A DNA stretch of 64,000 nt. Source: Orientallactaga sibirica. Its lineage: Eukaryota > Chordata > Mammalia > Rodentia > Dipodidae. Below the pieces are notes generated by a model, which saw only the letters and a program-made list of their open reading frames with translations, did not search any database and was not told the origin of the DNA. Every line of letters begins with the position of its first letter. Position 1 is the first letter of the stretch. The stretch covers positions 12,246,501 through 12,310,500 of the forward strand of contig JAEOAD010000024.1 in assembly GCA_036365145.1 (NCBI GenBank). The letters run 5' to 3'. The translations under genes were made by a program, and so were the position numbers. Of the stretch, positions 47,766 through 58,447 are shown piece after piece.

Positions 47766-49041
47766 ATAACCTATTTAATGTCCCTGAGACTATTTGGTTC
47801 AGTGGTGATTATTGGCTGAGATCAGCTTTGGTTAAACTAGTGTTTTGCAGTTTTTCAAAATGTTGTTTTTTGTACTGAATGTTTTCTAATGGAACAGACT
47901 CAAAGTTTTGCAAATTAATAATGAAAATATCAACAAACTAGCCACAAATAATAACAAATGTTGGACACTAAATGTTTTCTAAAGTAGAAAGCAATGGGAA
48001 AAAAGGCCAAATGTGTTATCACAAAAATATGCAATGCTAATGAAAAATTTTGCATTTTATAAATTGTTTTTGTCTCTAGGAATGAGGAAAATTAGGAAAC
48101 ATCTGAGCATTTTAGACTTTTAATTTACATAAGTTCCAGATTGTTCCCAGCATATATTAAATTCCATTGAGATTGCCAAATTTCTTTACAATCTCATGAT
48201 ATAAACACAAAATCTTACAACTAAACATTTAAAGTATCTTATAATAGATGTGCATATATTTGGAACGAAGATAAATGCTGATCTATGTATATTTCATGTC
48301 CACTGTGAAATTGTGCCCTGGGTCACAGTAACATAGGCCACCATTTCCATCTAGATGAGTAGTTTATGGTTGTGGTAACTGTCAGTATTGCCTTATTTTC
48401 CCATCCTTAGTAATTGTGACATGAATAAAATTAACTTATGTCATCAAGCACACCATTACATTTTGAATAAAGATAAGATTTTAAAGAAGCGTATGAATTG
48501 AAGGTACTGATGCAAACGATGTCTAACAAAACCTAAAATAAAATATTTTCTTTCCTAGTATAAGGACCCTATAGTACTCTTGCCAGGGATTCTCTTCTAC
48601 TCTTATAGGGGTCATTTACAGTTGTACTTCAGGCAGTAGCAAATTGTTCAGCCCCAGATGCCCATTTTATCTTAAATTCTTGATATTTTACCATCTTACA
48701 TGGACAGAGCAGTTTCATTTTTTCTTGCAGTAATATACATTCATAGATGTGAAAATATTAACTTGTAAGTCATGTATAATAAATTTTGAGCATTTTTCTA
48801 TATTGTCATGTTATGTTGTCTTTATGAAGTTTTCCTAACTTTATTAGATATTTTAGCAGGCTGAGTTCTTGTTTCATTTTGTTTTGTACTAGTGCAGAGC
48901 ACAGTTGAAATCTCTCAATATTGCAGGTCTAAGTTGCCACTTGATGAATCTGTTGCCCCATCCATTATGTATTAAGGAATTTTAACACAGTGTGAGGCTA
49001 CAGTCCATTTGGTAAAATGCATACTTTGTCATGATCATTCA
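47766..49041. other. Unique AT-rich DNA, nothing recognised
   Basis: No supported feature on either strand. Confidence 0.5.
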
Positions 49042-49335
49042 AAAAACTACATGAGGGCTGGAGAGATGGCTTAGCGGTTAAGGTGCCTGCCTGCTAAGCC
49101 CAAGAACCCGGTTCCAATCTCCAGGTCCCACGTTTAGCCAGATGCAAAGTGACGCAAGGGTGCAATGCCGCACTTGCCACACGGAGGCGCACACATCTGG
49201 ATTTCCTTCACAGTGGCTGAGAGACTGCTGGAGCACCCATTCTCTATCTGTCTCCCTCTCCCTTTCTCTCTCTCTGTCTCTCTCTGTGTGTCTCTCCAAA
49301 AAAAAAAATAATAATAATAATAAAAACTACATGAG
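49042..49335 (+). mobile_element. B2/DIP-like SINE, long subtype, best-preserved copy
   Basis: Body 49056-49321. Pol III A box tggcttagcgg at 49067-49077 and B box ggttccaatct at 49110-49120, close to the tRNA promoter consensus. The long-subtype block lies at about 49150-49182. CT-rich tract, then A10 and (AAT)n. Perfect 14-bp target duplication aaaaactacatgag at 49042-49055 and 49322-49335. Confidence 0.97.
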
Positions 49336-50740
49336 TGTTATTCCTTTACTTATCAAGTCCAAAGAATAAGTATAATTTTTACTTTCCTTTCATCAAAATA
49401 TGAACACATCATACTGTTCAAATGGTTGTGAGGGATATCTGTGCATCAGAAGGAAAAGCTTCCATAAGAGTAAATTATTTCTGCTTTTTTATTTATGGCT
49501 CTATTCACTTTAATTTGATTATTTTAAAGGACTGATATCCAACATATTGCTGTATGAAACAGTATCATGAAAAATACATGTATCTTAATGCAAGAGTGGA
49601 ATTGACAGTTTGTCATAGCTAAAATCTGCAGAATCAACAAAGATGTAAAATAAATAAGCCAGATATGAATTATCTCACATAGTAGCATGTATAGTTTTTA
49701 TCCACTAGCCAAGTTTTCATGAATATAAGCTAACAGTGTAAATTTCTTGGCCTCTGTTTTATTAGAACTTACTTTAAAGAACAAATTTTGACTATTTTTT
49801 CTAAATGCCCTGGGGAAAGTCATGTTGTTTCTGATTTTTTTTTTTAAGTTCCATCATTTGTTACATATGAAGATGGCATAAGATGCTACAAATTGTATGA
49901 GTACCTAGACATTTGAACACATTAAGTAGTATTTCTTTGAGAGAAAGGCAAGTGGGGAGCGGCTGGAAAAAAATGCCAGGATTTAACAGAGGGAAGGATT
50001 CTGTTCGCGGTGGGAAACATCTGAATTTTCATAGCGTGCAGGTTTGTTTCTGCTCTGGATCTCACATGCAAACTCCACCTCCATACTTACATATATACCT
50101 CCTCTACAACTTGATCTACATGTCCCTTGGTTAACTCACAGCAAATATCAGGAAGCCCACACTCTTTGTATATGCTAGCTTGGAACTCTCCCAAATTACC
50201 CACTGTAGACGACCAATCACTGCTTTAATTCTTGCCTTGCAATTTGACTTACCTCCTATGTTTAAATCTGCCTTCTCACCTTTCCTTTCTAGGACACCCA
50301 AACTTGAATTCTCATTACTCCATTACATTCTTCATTTTATTGTCTCCACTACCTCAGAATAACTCTGCTGTATTGTTTTTATTATTTTGGATGTATCATA
50401 CTGATTTCAAGTTTAGTAAAAACAGAGGGGACAAAAATTTTATTTTAGCAAATATTTAAGCAACAGTCCAATGCTATGCTCAGCAACAACAATACTATTA
50501 TTTCTTTGCTATTCTCAAATATCAGATCACTTATATTGATAGCACACATAGCTTTAAAGAAGACCTAGGCTTAGGGTCTGATCCTTTAACAATCACTAAC
50601 TAGAATATCTTGCATTATGGGCTCTGAAATCACTTTGTTAATATTCAGGAGCACTGGGTTTAAGTAATGAAATTTAGTGGGTTTTTTATATATAAACACC
50701 TTTGTGGTAAACATTTAAAAATTCTAAATTCTAATTTTTA
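49336..50740. other. Unique DNA, nothing recognised
   Basis: 50130-50350 is richer in C+T but shows no exon structure I can support. Confidence 0.5.
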
Positions 50741-50957
50741 TTTATTTTTAAAAGAGTTTTATCTATTAATTTGTTAGAAGAGAGAGTAAGAGATAGACAG
50801 AGTATGGATGTGTCAGGGCCTCCTACCACTGCAAATGAACTCCAGATGTATGTGCCATTTTGTACATCTGGCTTTACATAGGTACTGGGAAGCTGAACTC
50901 AGGCCAGCAGGCTTTGGAAGCAAATGCCTTAACCACTGTACAATCTACAGTCTTAAA
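50741..50957 (-). mobile_element. B2/DIP-like SINE, short subtype, diverged
   Basis: Reversed: gtgtcagggcctcctaccac, tgcaaatgaactccagatgt, and a decayed head (aaccactgtacaatctacag). Confidence 0.85.
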
Positions 50958-50999
50958 TTTTGTTAATTTTTTAGGTTTCAGTTATATGTTGCCAATAGT

Positions 51000-51330
51000 G
51001 TGCATGTCCCCTTGCGCTGCACCCGATGCGATCAGCTGCAGTGGGAGGAGCTTGCCTGTGGTGTCAACAGCAGACTGTGTCCAGCTCCAGAGCTTTTCCA
51101 CTCCTTTTTATTTTGAGCTGTATCCCCCTACCAATACCTGAGCTTGCTTTTGTTCCTTGAGCTCCAGGGATGCGCTATTCTCTGCTCTTCTCTACAGGAC
51201 TGGGGTTACAGGAGCGAGTGGCAATGCCCAGCTGTTTATGTGGGTTTTGGAAATTCAAACTCAGATGGTTTCACACCCCATCAGGCCCTCTTGCTTGCAC
51301 AGGAAGCAAGCTTAAACACTTACTCTTCTC
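51000..51330 (-). mobile_element. Possible reversed B4-type SINE remnant
   Basis: ggactggggttacaggagcg, gcaatgcccagctgtttatg, tcaggccctcttgcttgcac and aggaagc resemble a reversed B4. 51000-51170 is less clear. Confidence 0.4.
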
Positions 51331-52486
51331 TCCATCTCCTTTTCACACTTTTATTTCAATACAATTTCTCTTATAGTCCTTACCACTCCTAAATAATATC
51401 TTGACATCTACAACTGAGTCAATAGGAATTAACTAAGTATATATGACATTAGAATTATATATTTATCTATATGTTGAATTTTGAGTTATTTTTCAAAAAT
51501 ATATATCTTTTACATTCTATGTTCCTAGCCTTGATATATATATATATATACATACACACATATATATATACATTTGTTAAATTAAATTAGATCACAGCAA
51601 AGGCAGTGGTAGAAGCTTGCCACAGATCATTCCATATGACACTGCTTGACTTTTAACACTATGCTTAGGTTGTATTGCTACACATGGACTTTGAAAACTT
51701 CAGGACACAGAAAATTCAACAATATATGAATGAAATATATGTTATTGCTTCTTATGGAAGGATGTTAAAAATTGTTCAGCCACAGTTTCCTCAGAGGAGA
51801 ACTCAGGCAAAAGTGTAGAAGCCAGGCTGAGGATTTGTGCTGTTATGTGATTTTTCTACTCCACGTCACAGAAGTTGAATCATTTACAGGGTTTAGGAAA
51901 ATAGGACTGTTGAAAAAATATTTAGGTGAAAGACACAAGAACACCAATTCTACGGTTTCATTATAAATTGAAGTCATGATTTTTAGACTTCTAGATCTCT
52001 CCTTAAATAGACATAATTATATGTAATACTTAACTGGATTAGTCATGCAAATATGTAGACATTCAGATCATGGCATACAGAGAGAAAAGAGAAAGCCACA
52101 GTATAAATAAATGAAATTTGAAGTATTTACATTCTAAAATTGATTTGGAATGATAACAAAACATTGCAGAGCTGATGTAGTCATAAGCAAACAATGTGGT
52201 ATCACAGTATTAGATTTAGACTTACATAACGTTATAAAGCAGTAATAATTAATACTGCATGGTTTTGGAAAAATGTATATAAATAAAAAAGACACCAATT
52301 GAAATGACTAGAAAACCCAAAATAAGCCATTTGTATAGGTCATCTGATTTTTCAACATAGATGCTAAATGTAGGTAATGTAAAAGGACAGTCTCCACAGG
52401 TGTTGAGAAAACTGTTCTACACATGCAAAGCAATGAAACTTCTATCTTCTCACATATACAAAATACAACTTGATCATTGCAATGTT
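51331..52486. other. Unique AT-rich DNA with a TA/CA tract
   Basis: An alternating TA/CA tract lies at 51533-51571. Nothing else recognised. Confidence 0.5.
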
Positions 52487-52600
52487 AACATATAGATAGC
52501 TAGATGAGACAGATAGATAGATGATAGATATATATATATAGATAAGTAGATAGATAGATAGATAGATAACAGATAGATGGCAGATAGATGATGGATGAGA
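52487..52600. repeat. (TAGA)n tetranucleotide repeat, imperfect
   Basis: tagatagatgatagatatat and tagatagatagatagataac, interrupted by TA steps and ending in GA repeats before a B1. Confidence 0.93.
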
Positions 52601-52604
52601 GAGA

Positions 52605-52722
52605 GAGAAATTTGTTTTTGAGAGGTAGTGTCTTGATTGAGCCCAAGCTGACATGAAATTCACTATATTGTTTCCGGGTCTTACCTCCACCTCCTGAGTG
52701 CTGGGACTAAATGCTCGGCCTA
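52605..52722 (-). mobile_element. B1 SINE, reversed, internally deleted
   Basis: tttgagaggtagtgtcttga, caagctgacatgaaattcac, then straight to ccacctcctgagtgctggga. The middle is missing. Confidence 0.78.
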
Positions 52723-52774
52723 ATATATGTTTTGATATTAGCCATTTAGCATATGTAAAGCCTTTACACATTTT

Positions 52775-52956
52775 CTCTCTCTCTCTTGCTCTCTTTCTCT
52801 CTCTGTCTTTGGTGTTTCAAGGTAGGGATTCACTCTAGTCCAGGCTGAGCTGGAATTCACCATGTAGTGTCAGGGTGGCTTCGAACTCACAGCAATTCTC
52901 CTACTTCTGCCTCCCTAGTACTGGGATTAAAGGTGTGCACCACTGTGCCATGTTAA
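52775..52956 (-). mobile_element. B1 SINE, reversed, with CT tract
   Basis: A (CT)n stretch at 52775-52808, then tttcaaggtagggattcact, ctggaattcaccatgtagtg and ctgggattaaaggtgtgcac. Confidence 0.9.
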
Positions 52957-53195
52957 ACATTTTGTCTTAATGTGTATATGTCTTGGCCAGTTACTGTTTC
53001 ACTTTGGTTGGTGAGGGGAATGAAAAGATCATGATGAAACAGGACAAAAAATCTATTGTATATTATGGTAACTACAGCTAACAAGAAAGAACTGTACACT
53101 GTAAAACTGCTGATAGTCAGTTTCAACTGTTCTCACTACAAAACAATCTTCAATATTTGAGGTTATGCAAATGTTGACTAACATAGATTAATTTT

Positions 53196-54197
53196 CTGAA
53201 TCAAAATGTCTCTGTCAGAGTTCTTGGTGACCCACCAAAGGTTAATGGTAAGACCCTACTGTCGAAGATAGCATACGTGTGTGAGATCAAACACAGAGAG
53301 ACCTGGCCAGAATCAGGAAGAAGGTCAGTCCCCAGACAGTTAGCTAGTCTAGTACCAGAGGGTGCTACACGAGCAACTGGGGGAAAATGTCCGACATTGG
53401 TCCAAAAAACTTGCAGTCTAAGATACCCAGCAGGAAACAACTTGACGTAATGCTCATACAAGTACAGTAGTGGCAAACAGCCATGGTGGGTAACCAACTG
53501 CTCTTGATTTGGCTAACAGATCCACTCAGTGGAATGCAACTCATTGCTGGAACTGGGAAATAAGTCAAAACCAGGTACAAAAATAAGCTCAGTCTCCAAG
53601 AGCAAGATACCACCAAATGTGGGCTAGAAGAGAGCCAACGCATACAAAATTCCCTCCAAAACATAGATGGTCATCCCTTCTACCTAGTACTAACTTTTCT
53701 CTCCGTTGGAGAATTTGCTTATCTTTTTTCAGGTGGACAACGAACCTGAAGGGAGGATCAGCTAACCACACCTCACCAACTGAAACCATAGAACAACGCA
53801 GGGGAAGGGCAAGAATACAGCGTTCAAGGCGATCATGACACCAGAAAAAGGCTGAAGGAGATAAACACAGAGAACATCCAACTCCAACTAAGCCAGATAT
53901 CCAGAGACACAGAGGCTCCCAAAACCTCATCACTGAAACAGAACTAAAATGACCCCAAAGTGGCTCAGGGAAACTTGTGGAAGAGGGGGCGGAAAGATTG
54001 TTGGAGTCACGAGTTGGGGCATTATGCACAGAGACTGGGGCCTACCCCCCAGAACTCTTGACTAACCTCACAATGCACGACCCACATTCCTCATTGATGA
54101 GGGTCCCTTCGAAAGTGGGAGGACAGGGAGGAGGACAATGGAACCAATACTATGAATGTAAAATCAGAATAATATAAATAAAAAAATTTTAAAAAAT
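53196..54197 (+). mobile_element. Young L1 3'UTR, 5'-truncated
   Basis: Plus-oriented and the exact counterpart of the 3'UTRs at 6.3 and 14.7 kb: gttcttggtgacccaccaaa, gggtgctacacgagcaactg, gatccactcagtggaatgca, gcccagat-type sequence near 53880, and terminus atgaatgtaaaatcagaata plus an A-rich tail. A short duplication aaaatgtc at about 53204 and 54194 may be the target site. Several CpGs survive, suggesting recent insertion. The 146-codon minus frame inside is not a gene. Confidence 0.9.
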
Positions 54198-54973
54198 GTC
54201 ACTATTTATCCCACAGGTATATAAAAATATAAATTGACAACACCAAATAGTTTATTTTATGTGTATATGTTGGTTATATCGTCTTTTTAAGGAAATAATA
54301 AATACTGACAATAAAAATAAAAATAAAAATAAACTAGCATTCAGAAATCTGAATAATCAATGATCACAGAATGTAGTAAAGAATGTGCATATATATTTTC
54401 TCCCTAGCACTTCATAAAAATTCTAGAATTGTTAAAAATATAATATTTTCAATTTTATTCCATTTTCCTGATGTCTCACCTCTCTGAGGAGCTAACAATA
54501 ATGGTTGGGAGAGGCAAAAATATTCTATTCTTTACTATAGTAACTGGCAAGTGGTAGGAAGAAGAGTTATAGTGAGTCTGGAAATATGAAAGCATAAATG
54601 TATATATAATCAAAATACTATATATGCATACATATTTGTGTTTGAAATTGTCAAAGAATAATTGAGTTAAAGAACTAAAAAATGTATATATTCATAGTTT
54701 TTAGAATGAAATAAAATTCTATCTCTTTGTGACCATAATTTTTAACCTATTTATAGCCTTTCTATGTGGATTGTTGGGTTTTAGTAATTGCATAGGTTCT
54801 AATTTTCTTACAAAGGAACAGAATTATACCTCCTAACACTATTCAAAACAAGACAATGAAGAGTTGCATTTGAGATCCTAATACACAAACACCAGCCTAA
54901 ATATTTACACACTAATTGGGGAAATGAATTTTTTATGGACTTCTCAGAAACAAGTAAATAAAAACTGCCTCAA
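54198..54973. other. Unique AT-rich DNA, nothing recognised
   Basis: A short (AAAAT)n tract at 54314-54332. No supported exon. Confidence 0.5.
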
Positions 54974-55210
54974 AAAATCTAGCTATTGTGTGGGTGGAGT
55001 GATGGCTTAGCAGGTAAGGTATTTGACTGCAAAGCCAAAGGACCTCAATTCAATTCCCCAGTTCCAATATAAGCCAGATGCACAAGGTGGCACATATGTC
55101 TGGAGTTCATTTGGAGAGCTAAAGGCCCTGGCAGGCATATTTTTTCTCTCTTTCTCTCTCAAATAAATGAATAAAAATATATAAAATATTTTTAAAATCT
55201 AGCTCTTGTG
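54974..55210 (+). mobile_element. B2/DIP-like SINE, short subtype (dimer, first)
   Basis: Body 54991-55193: tgggtggagtgatggcttag to aaataaatgaataaaaatat. Target duplication aaaatctagctattgtg at 54974-54990 and aaaatctagctcttgtg at 55194-55210, one mismatch in 17. Confidence 0.92.
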
Positions 55211-55430
55211 CTGGAGAGATCACTTTGTGGTTACGATGCTTGCCTACAAAGCCTAAGGACCCAGGTTCAATTTTCCAGTTCACACATAAGCCAGATGCAC
55301 ATGGTGGTGCATGCATCTGGAATTTATTTGCAGTGGCTAGAAGCCGTGGCATGCCCATATTCTCTCTGTGTGTTCCTCTCTCTGTTTCTAATTTAAAAAT
55401 CAGAAAAAAATTTAAAAATTTGCTATAGTG
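55209..55430 (+). mobile_element. B2/DIP-like SINE, short subtype (dimer, second)
   Basis: tgctggagagatcactttgt, atgcttgcctacaaagccta and tgcatctggaatttatttgc, then a CT-rich part and an A-rich end. It begins exactly at the target duplication of the first copy. Confidence 0.9.
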
Positions 55431-55552
55431 AAATTAAAATAATCAAGAAACATTAATAGATTTACCATTTTTTCTGGTTTAAATTATAAGCTTGCAAGAA
55501 CTAATTTTCATAGGAGTTTCACTGGGTTCATACATTTTATCAACCTTTTTGC

Positions 55553-55678
55553 ATTTTTATTTATTTATTTACAATGAGAGAGAGGAAGAGAGAGAGGGGG
55601 AGACAGAAAGAGGGAAAGAGAAAGAGAAAGAGAGAGAAAGAAAGAAAAAAGAAAAAAGAAAGAAAGAAAGAAAGAAAA

Positions 55679-55725
<47 letters not shown>

Positions 55726-55880
55726 TGCCATGCCAGAGCCTCTTGCCACTGCAAATGAACTACAGATACATTATGTTATCTACTTTGTGCATATGGATTT
55801 ATGTGGGTGCTGGAATTGCACCCAGGCAATCAGGTTTTACAAGCAATTGTCTTTAACCTCTAAGCCATTTCTCCTTACCA
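55553..55880 (-). mobile_element. B2/DIP-like SINE with GAAA expansion
   Basis: Reversed: tttttatttatttatttaca, GA-rich then GAAA-rich tract, agagcctcttgccactgcaa, and head ctctaagccatttctcctta. Confidence 0.87.
55632..55726. repeat. (GAAA)n array inside the SINE
   Basis: Imperfect left half (gaaaaaagaaaaaagaaag), then perfect GAAA units to 55725. Confidence 0.95.
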
Positions 55881-55898
55881 TTATTTGTTGCTGTTGTT

Positions 55899-56036
55899 AT
55901 TTTTTTTTTTTTTTTTTTTTTTTTTGAATTGGATTCTCACTCTAGACTAGGCTGATCTGCAATTTACTCTATAGTCCCAAACTAGCCTTGATCTCACAGT
56001 GATCCTCCTACCTTTGTCTCATGGTGCACAACCACA
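55899..56036 (-). mobile_element. B1 SINE, reversed
   Basis: T27 tail (55899-55925), then attggattctcactctagac, aggctgatctgcaatttact and cagtgatcctcctacctttg. The head is shortened. Confidence 0.85.
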
Positions 56037-56108
56037 TTTTTTAATTTAGTGAGTTGAACCTCTTTTGGTGGGTGAGAAATTATGACACGAAAGGATGCTG
56101 TCTCAAAT

Positions 56109-56420
56109 GACTGATGGGTTTAAATTATTTAAAATTATTTTTTATTATTTTTTATTTATTTTTGGAGAGAGAGACAGAGAGAGATAGAGAGGGAGACAGA
56201 AATGGGCGCGCCATCAGTCTCTCAGCTGCTTGAACGAAATCCAGATGTGTGCGCCCCCTTGTGGGCAAGTGCAGCATTGCGCCCTTGCCTCACTTTGCAT
56301 CTGGCTAAACGTGGGACCTGGAGATTGGAACCGCTGGACATTGGATCCAGCATTCTTAGGCTTAGCAGGCAGGCGCCTTAGCCGCTAAGCCATCTCTCCA
56401 GCCCTGACTGACGGGTTTTA
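56109..56420 (-). mobile_element. B2/DIP-like SINE, long subtype, young
   Basis: Reversed body about 56126-56404 with the long-subtype block (tgtgcgcccccttgtgggca) and head ctaagccatctctccagccc. Target duplication tgactgatgggttt near 56109-56122 and tgactgacgggttt at 56406-56419, one mismatch. A short tandem repeat in the body (accgctggacattggatcc) is private to this copy. Confidence 0.94.
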
Positions 56421-57092
56421 ACAAAATGAAGCCGGCTCTATTGTATCTATGACAGGACAGCTATTTTTCTTTGATGTCTTTGTATGGAGAGTTGAGGAAC
56501 CATGACAGTAATGGCTTGTCTCATGCTCTTGGTTTTAAGTGGACAGGACTATCATTCTGAGAGTCAAGGAGCAGATTTCCAACTAGATTAATTACAAAAT
56601 AGTTCATTGCAATGGAAACACCTGCATTCACTTTTTATGTTTGTGGGTCTAAAATTAAGCAATACGTAACCAGTTAAATTTTGCCTATATTTAAATTTTT
56701 AAGACCAAAATAAAATATACACATATAATAAACCAATATGAAAATTATTAGTCACATTTAGATCCTGTTGCTTTCTAGTAACTCTTGGACAATAAGGGCA
56801 CATTTTATACTTTTCAATGAGATCCCATTGAGAAAAAAGTAAGATTTATTCCAAAAAAATTGACCTCTATCCAATAAACAATTCTTTTCCTGTCTGTCAT
56901 ATTTACTCCATTCTTTTCATTCATTGAAACTGTGACACACAGTTCCATTTGACAGAGGAGAAATTCCAGATTAATCATGAATTATTAGAGAAATGTAAGT
57001 CTATTTAAGTATACTACATAAATAGGAAATGCTTTAAGCTATCCTCTGCTATTTCTTTAAATCTTTTAAATTTAAATAATTTACAAATAAAA
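56421..57092. other. Unique AT-rich DNA, nothing recognised
   Basis: No supported feature. Confidence 0.5.
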
Positions 57093-57322
57093 TGATGGAC
57101 TGAGGAGATGGCTCAGAAGTTAAAGGTGTTTATTTGCAAAGCCAGGGGACCCAGGTACAATTCTCCAGTATCGATGTAAAGCCAGATGCACAAAGTGGCA
57201 CACATGTCTGGAGATCATTTGCAGTAGCAAGACACTATGGCATATCCATATCTCTTTGTCTTTCTGTTCTCTTCATCTCTTGCTCTTTCTCTCTCCTCAA
57301 CCCCCCACATAAATATAAAGAA
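57093..57322 (+). mobile_element. B2/DIP-like SINE, short subtype
   Basis: tggactgaggagatggctca, gtaaagccagatgcacaaag, CT-rich part, then cacataaatataaag. Moderately diverged. Confidence 0.88.
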
Positions 57323-57504
57323 CAATTTGATTCTACATGGGCACGTTTTATTCTGTACGGTATTGATAACTTTTAAGTGTCAAACACAATAGGATTAATC
57401 TTAATTGCATAGATTTAAAGGAAGATATAAATAGGCATCAAAGTACCATCTCATAAGTATGAAATAATTGACAGTTTATAGGAGGAGACAGAATCATTGT
57501 ATTC

Positions 57505-57820
57505 ATGCAGAACTCTCAACTCCTACCATATCAGATATCCAGAGACACAGAGACTTACAAAACCTCATCACTGAAATAGACCTAAAATGAACCCAACATG
57601 GCTCAGGGAATTCGTGGAAGAGGGGGCGGGAAGATTGTTAGAGCCATGAGTTGGGTTGGGTCATTATACACAGAGTCATTGCAGAGTCTCCTGCATAACT
57701 GATGGCTGCCCACATAAGGCAAGACCCACATTACCCATGGGGGAAGGACAGGGAGAAGGCTAACGATGGTACCATCATGGCTGTATATATACTATATACA
57801 TAACTAATTTAAAAAAAAAG
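57505..57820 (+). mobile_element. Young L1 3' end fragment
   Basis: tcagatatccagagacacag, gctcagggaattcgtggaag, gtgg-type purine tract, cataactgatggctgcccac, gtatatatactatatacata, then an A run to about 57819. Same terminus as at 9340-9500. Confidence 0.9.
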
Positions 57821-57914
57821 TATTGGGAACTTCCCTGTTTGAGAGAGAATAAGTGGTTTTGACTTGTTTATATGATGACATATGCTACCTTACCCAGTTG
57901 TTTTGCTTGTTTGG

Positions 57915-58243
57915 GTCTATGTGTGTGGGGACATGTGTGGGGGGAGTATATGTGCGCATCTGTATACATATGTGTGGAAGTCAGAGGAGAGCACCAGTTG
58001 TTAATGTTGGCATTCCTCAGCTAGACCATCTACTTCCTTTTGAGACAGGGATCTCTCAGTGTCCTGCATAGGCTAGACTGGCTGGCCAGCAAGCTGTATG
58101 AATCTACTTGTCTCTGCCTAAACTCTGGGATTACTGGTGCCTGCTAACATACCTGACATTTTAATGTGGGTACTGGGCACCTGAGCTCAGTTCCTCATGC
58201 CTTCAAGACAAGCACCTTACCAACTGACCACGTCTGCAGTCCT
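57915..58243 (-). mobile_element. B4-type SINE, reversed
   Basis: GT-rich end (57920-57975), gtggaagtcagaggagagca, ttttgagacagggatctctc, ctgggattactggtgcctgc and head caactgaccacgtctgcagt. Order and orientation are those of a reversed B4. Confidence 0.82.
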
Positions 58244-58248
58244 GTCAG

Positions 58249-58250
<2 letters not shown>

Positions 58251-58288
<38 letters not shown>
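58251..58288. repeat. (CA)19 microsatellite
   Basis: Perfect alternating AC between the reversed B4 and the reversed B1. Confidence 0.97.
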
Positions 58289-58289
<1 letters not shown>

Positions 58290-58447
58290 TTGTTTTTTTA
58301 AGTTAGGATCTCACTCTAGCCCAGGATGACATGGAATTCACTGTGTAGTCTCAGCGTGGCCTCAATCTCATATTGATCCTCCTACCTCGGTCTTCCAACT
58401 GTTGAGATTAAAGGTTTAAAGGTGTGCACCACCAAGACTGGCTCCCA
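58289..58447 (-). mobile_element. B1 SINE, reversed
   Basis: ttgtttttttaagttaggat, gacatggaattcactgtgta and ggtgtgcaccaccaagactg. A short internal duplication (taaaggtttaaaggtg) is present. Confidence 0.9.

Noticed and set aside
49056..49130. tRNA-gene-like A and B boxes
   Set aside because: They belong to the head of a B2/DIP-like SINE with target duplications. No tRNA cloverleaf or anticodon arm is preserved. The same applies to every SINE head in the window.
53589..54029. 146-codon minus-strand open frame
   Set aside because: Lies entirely inside an L1 3'UTR in antisense.
55492..55927. Lys/Glu/Arg-rich and Phe/Leu/Ser-rich frames
   Set aside because: Translation of a GAAA array in a SINE.
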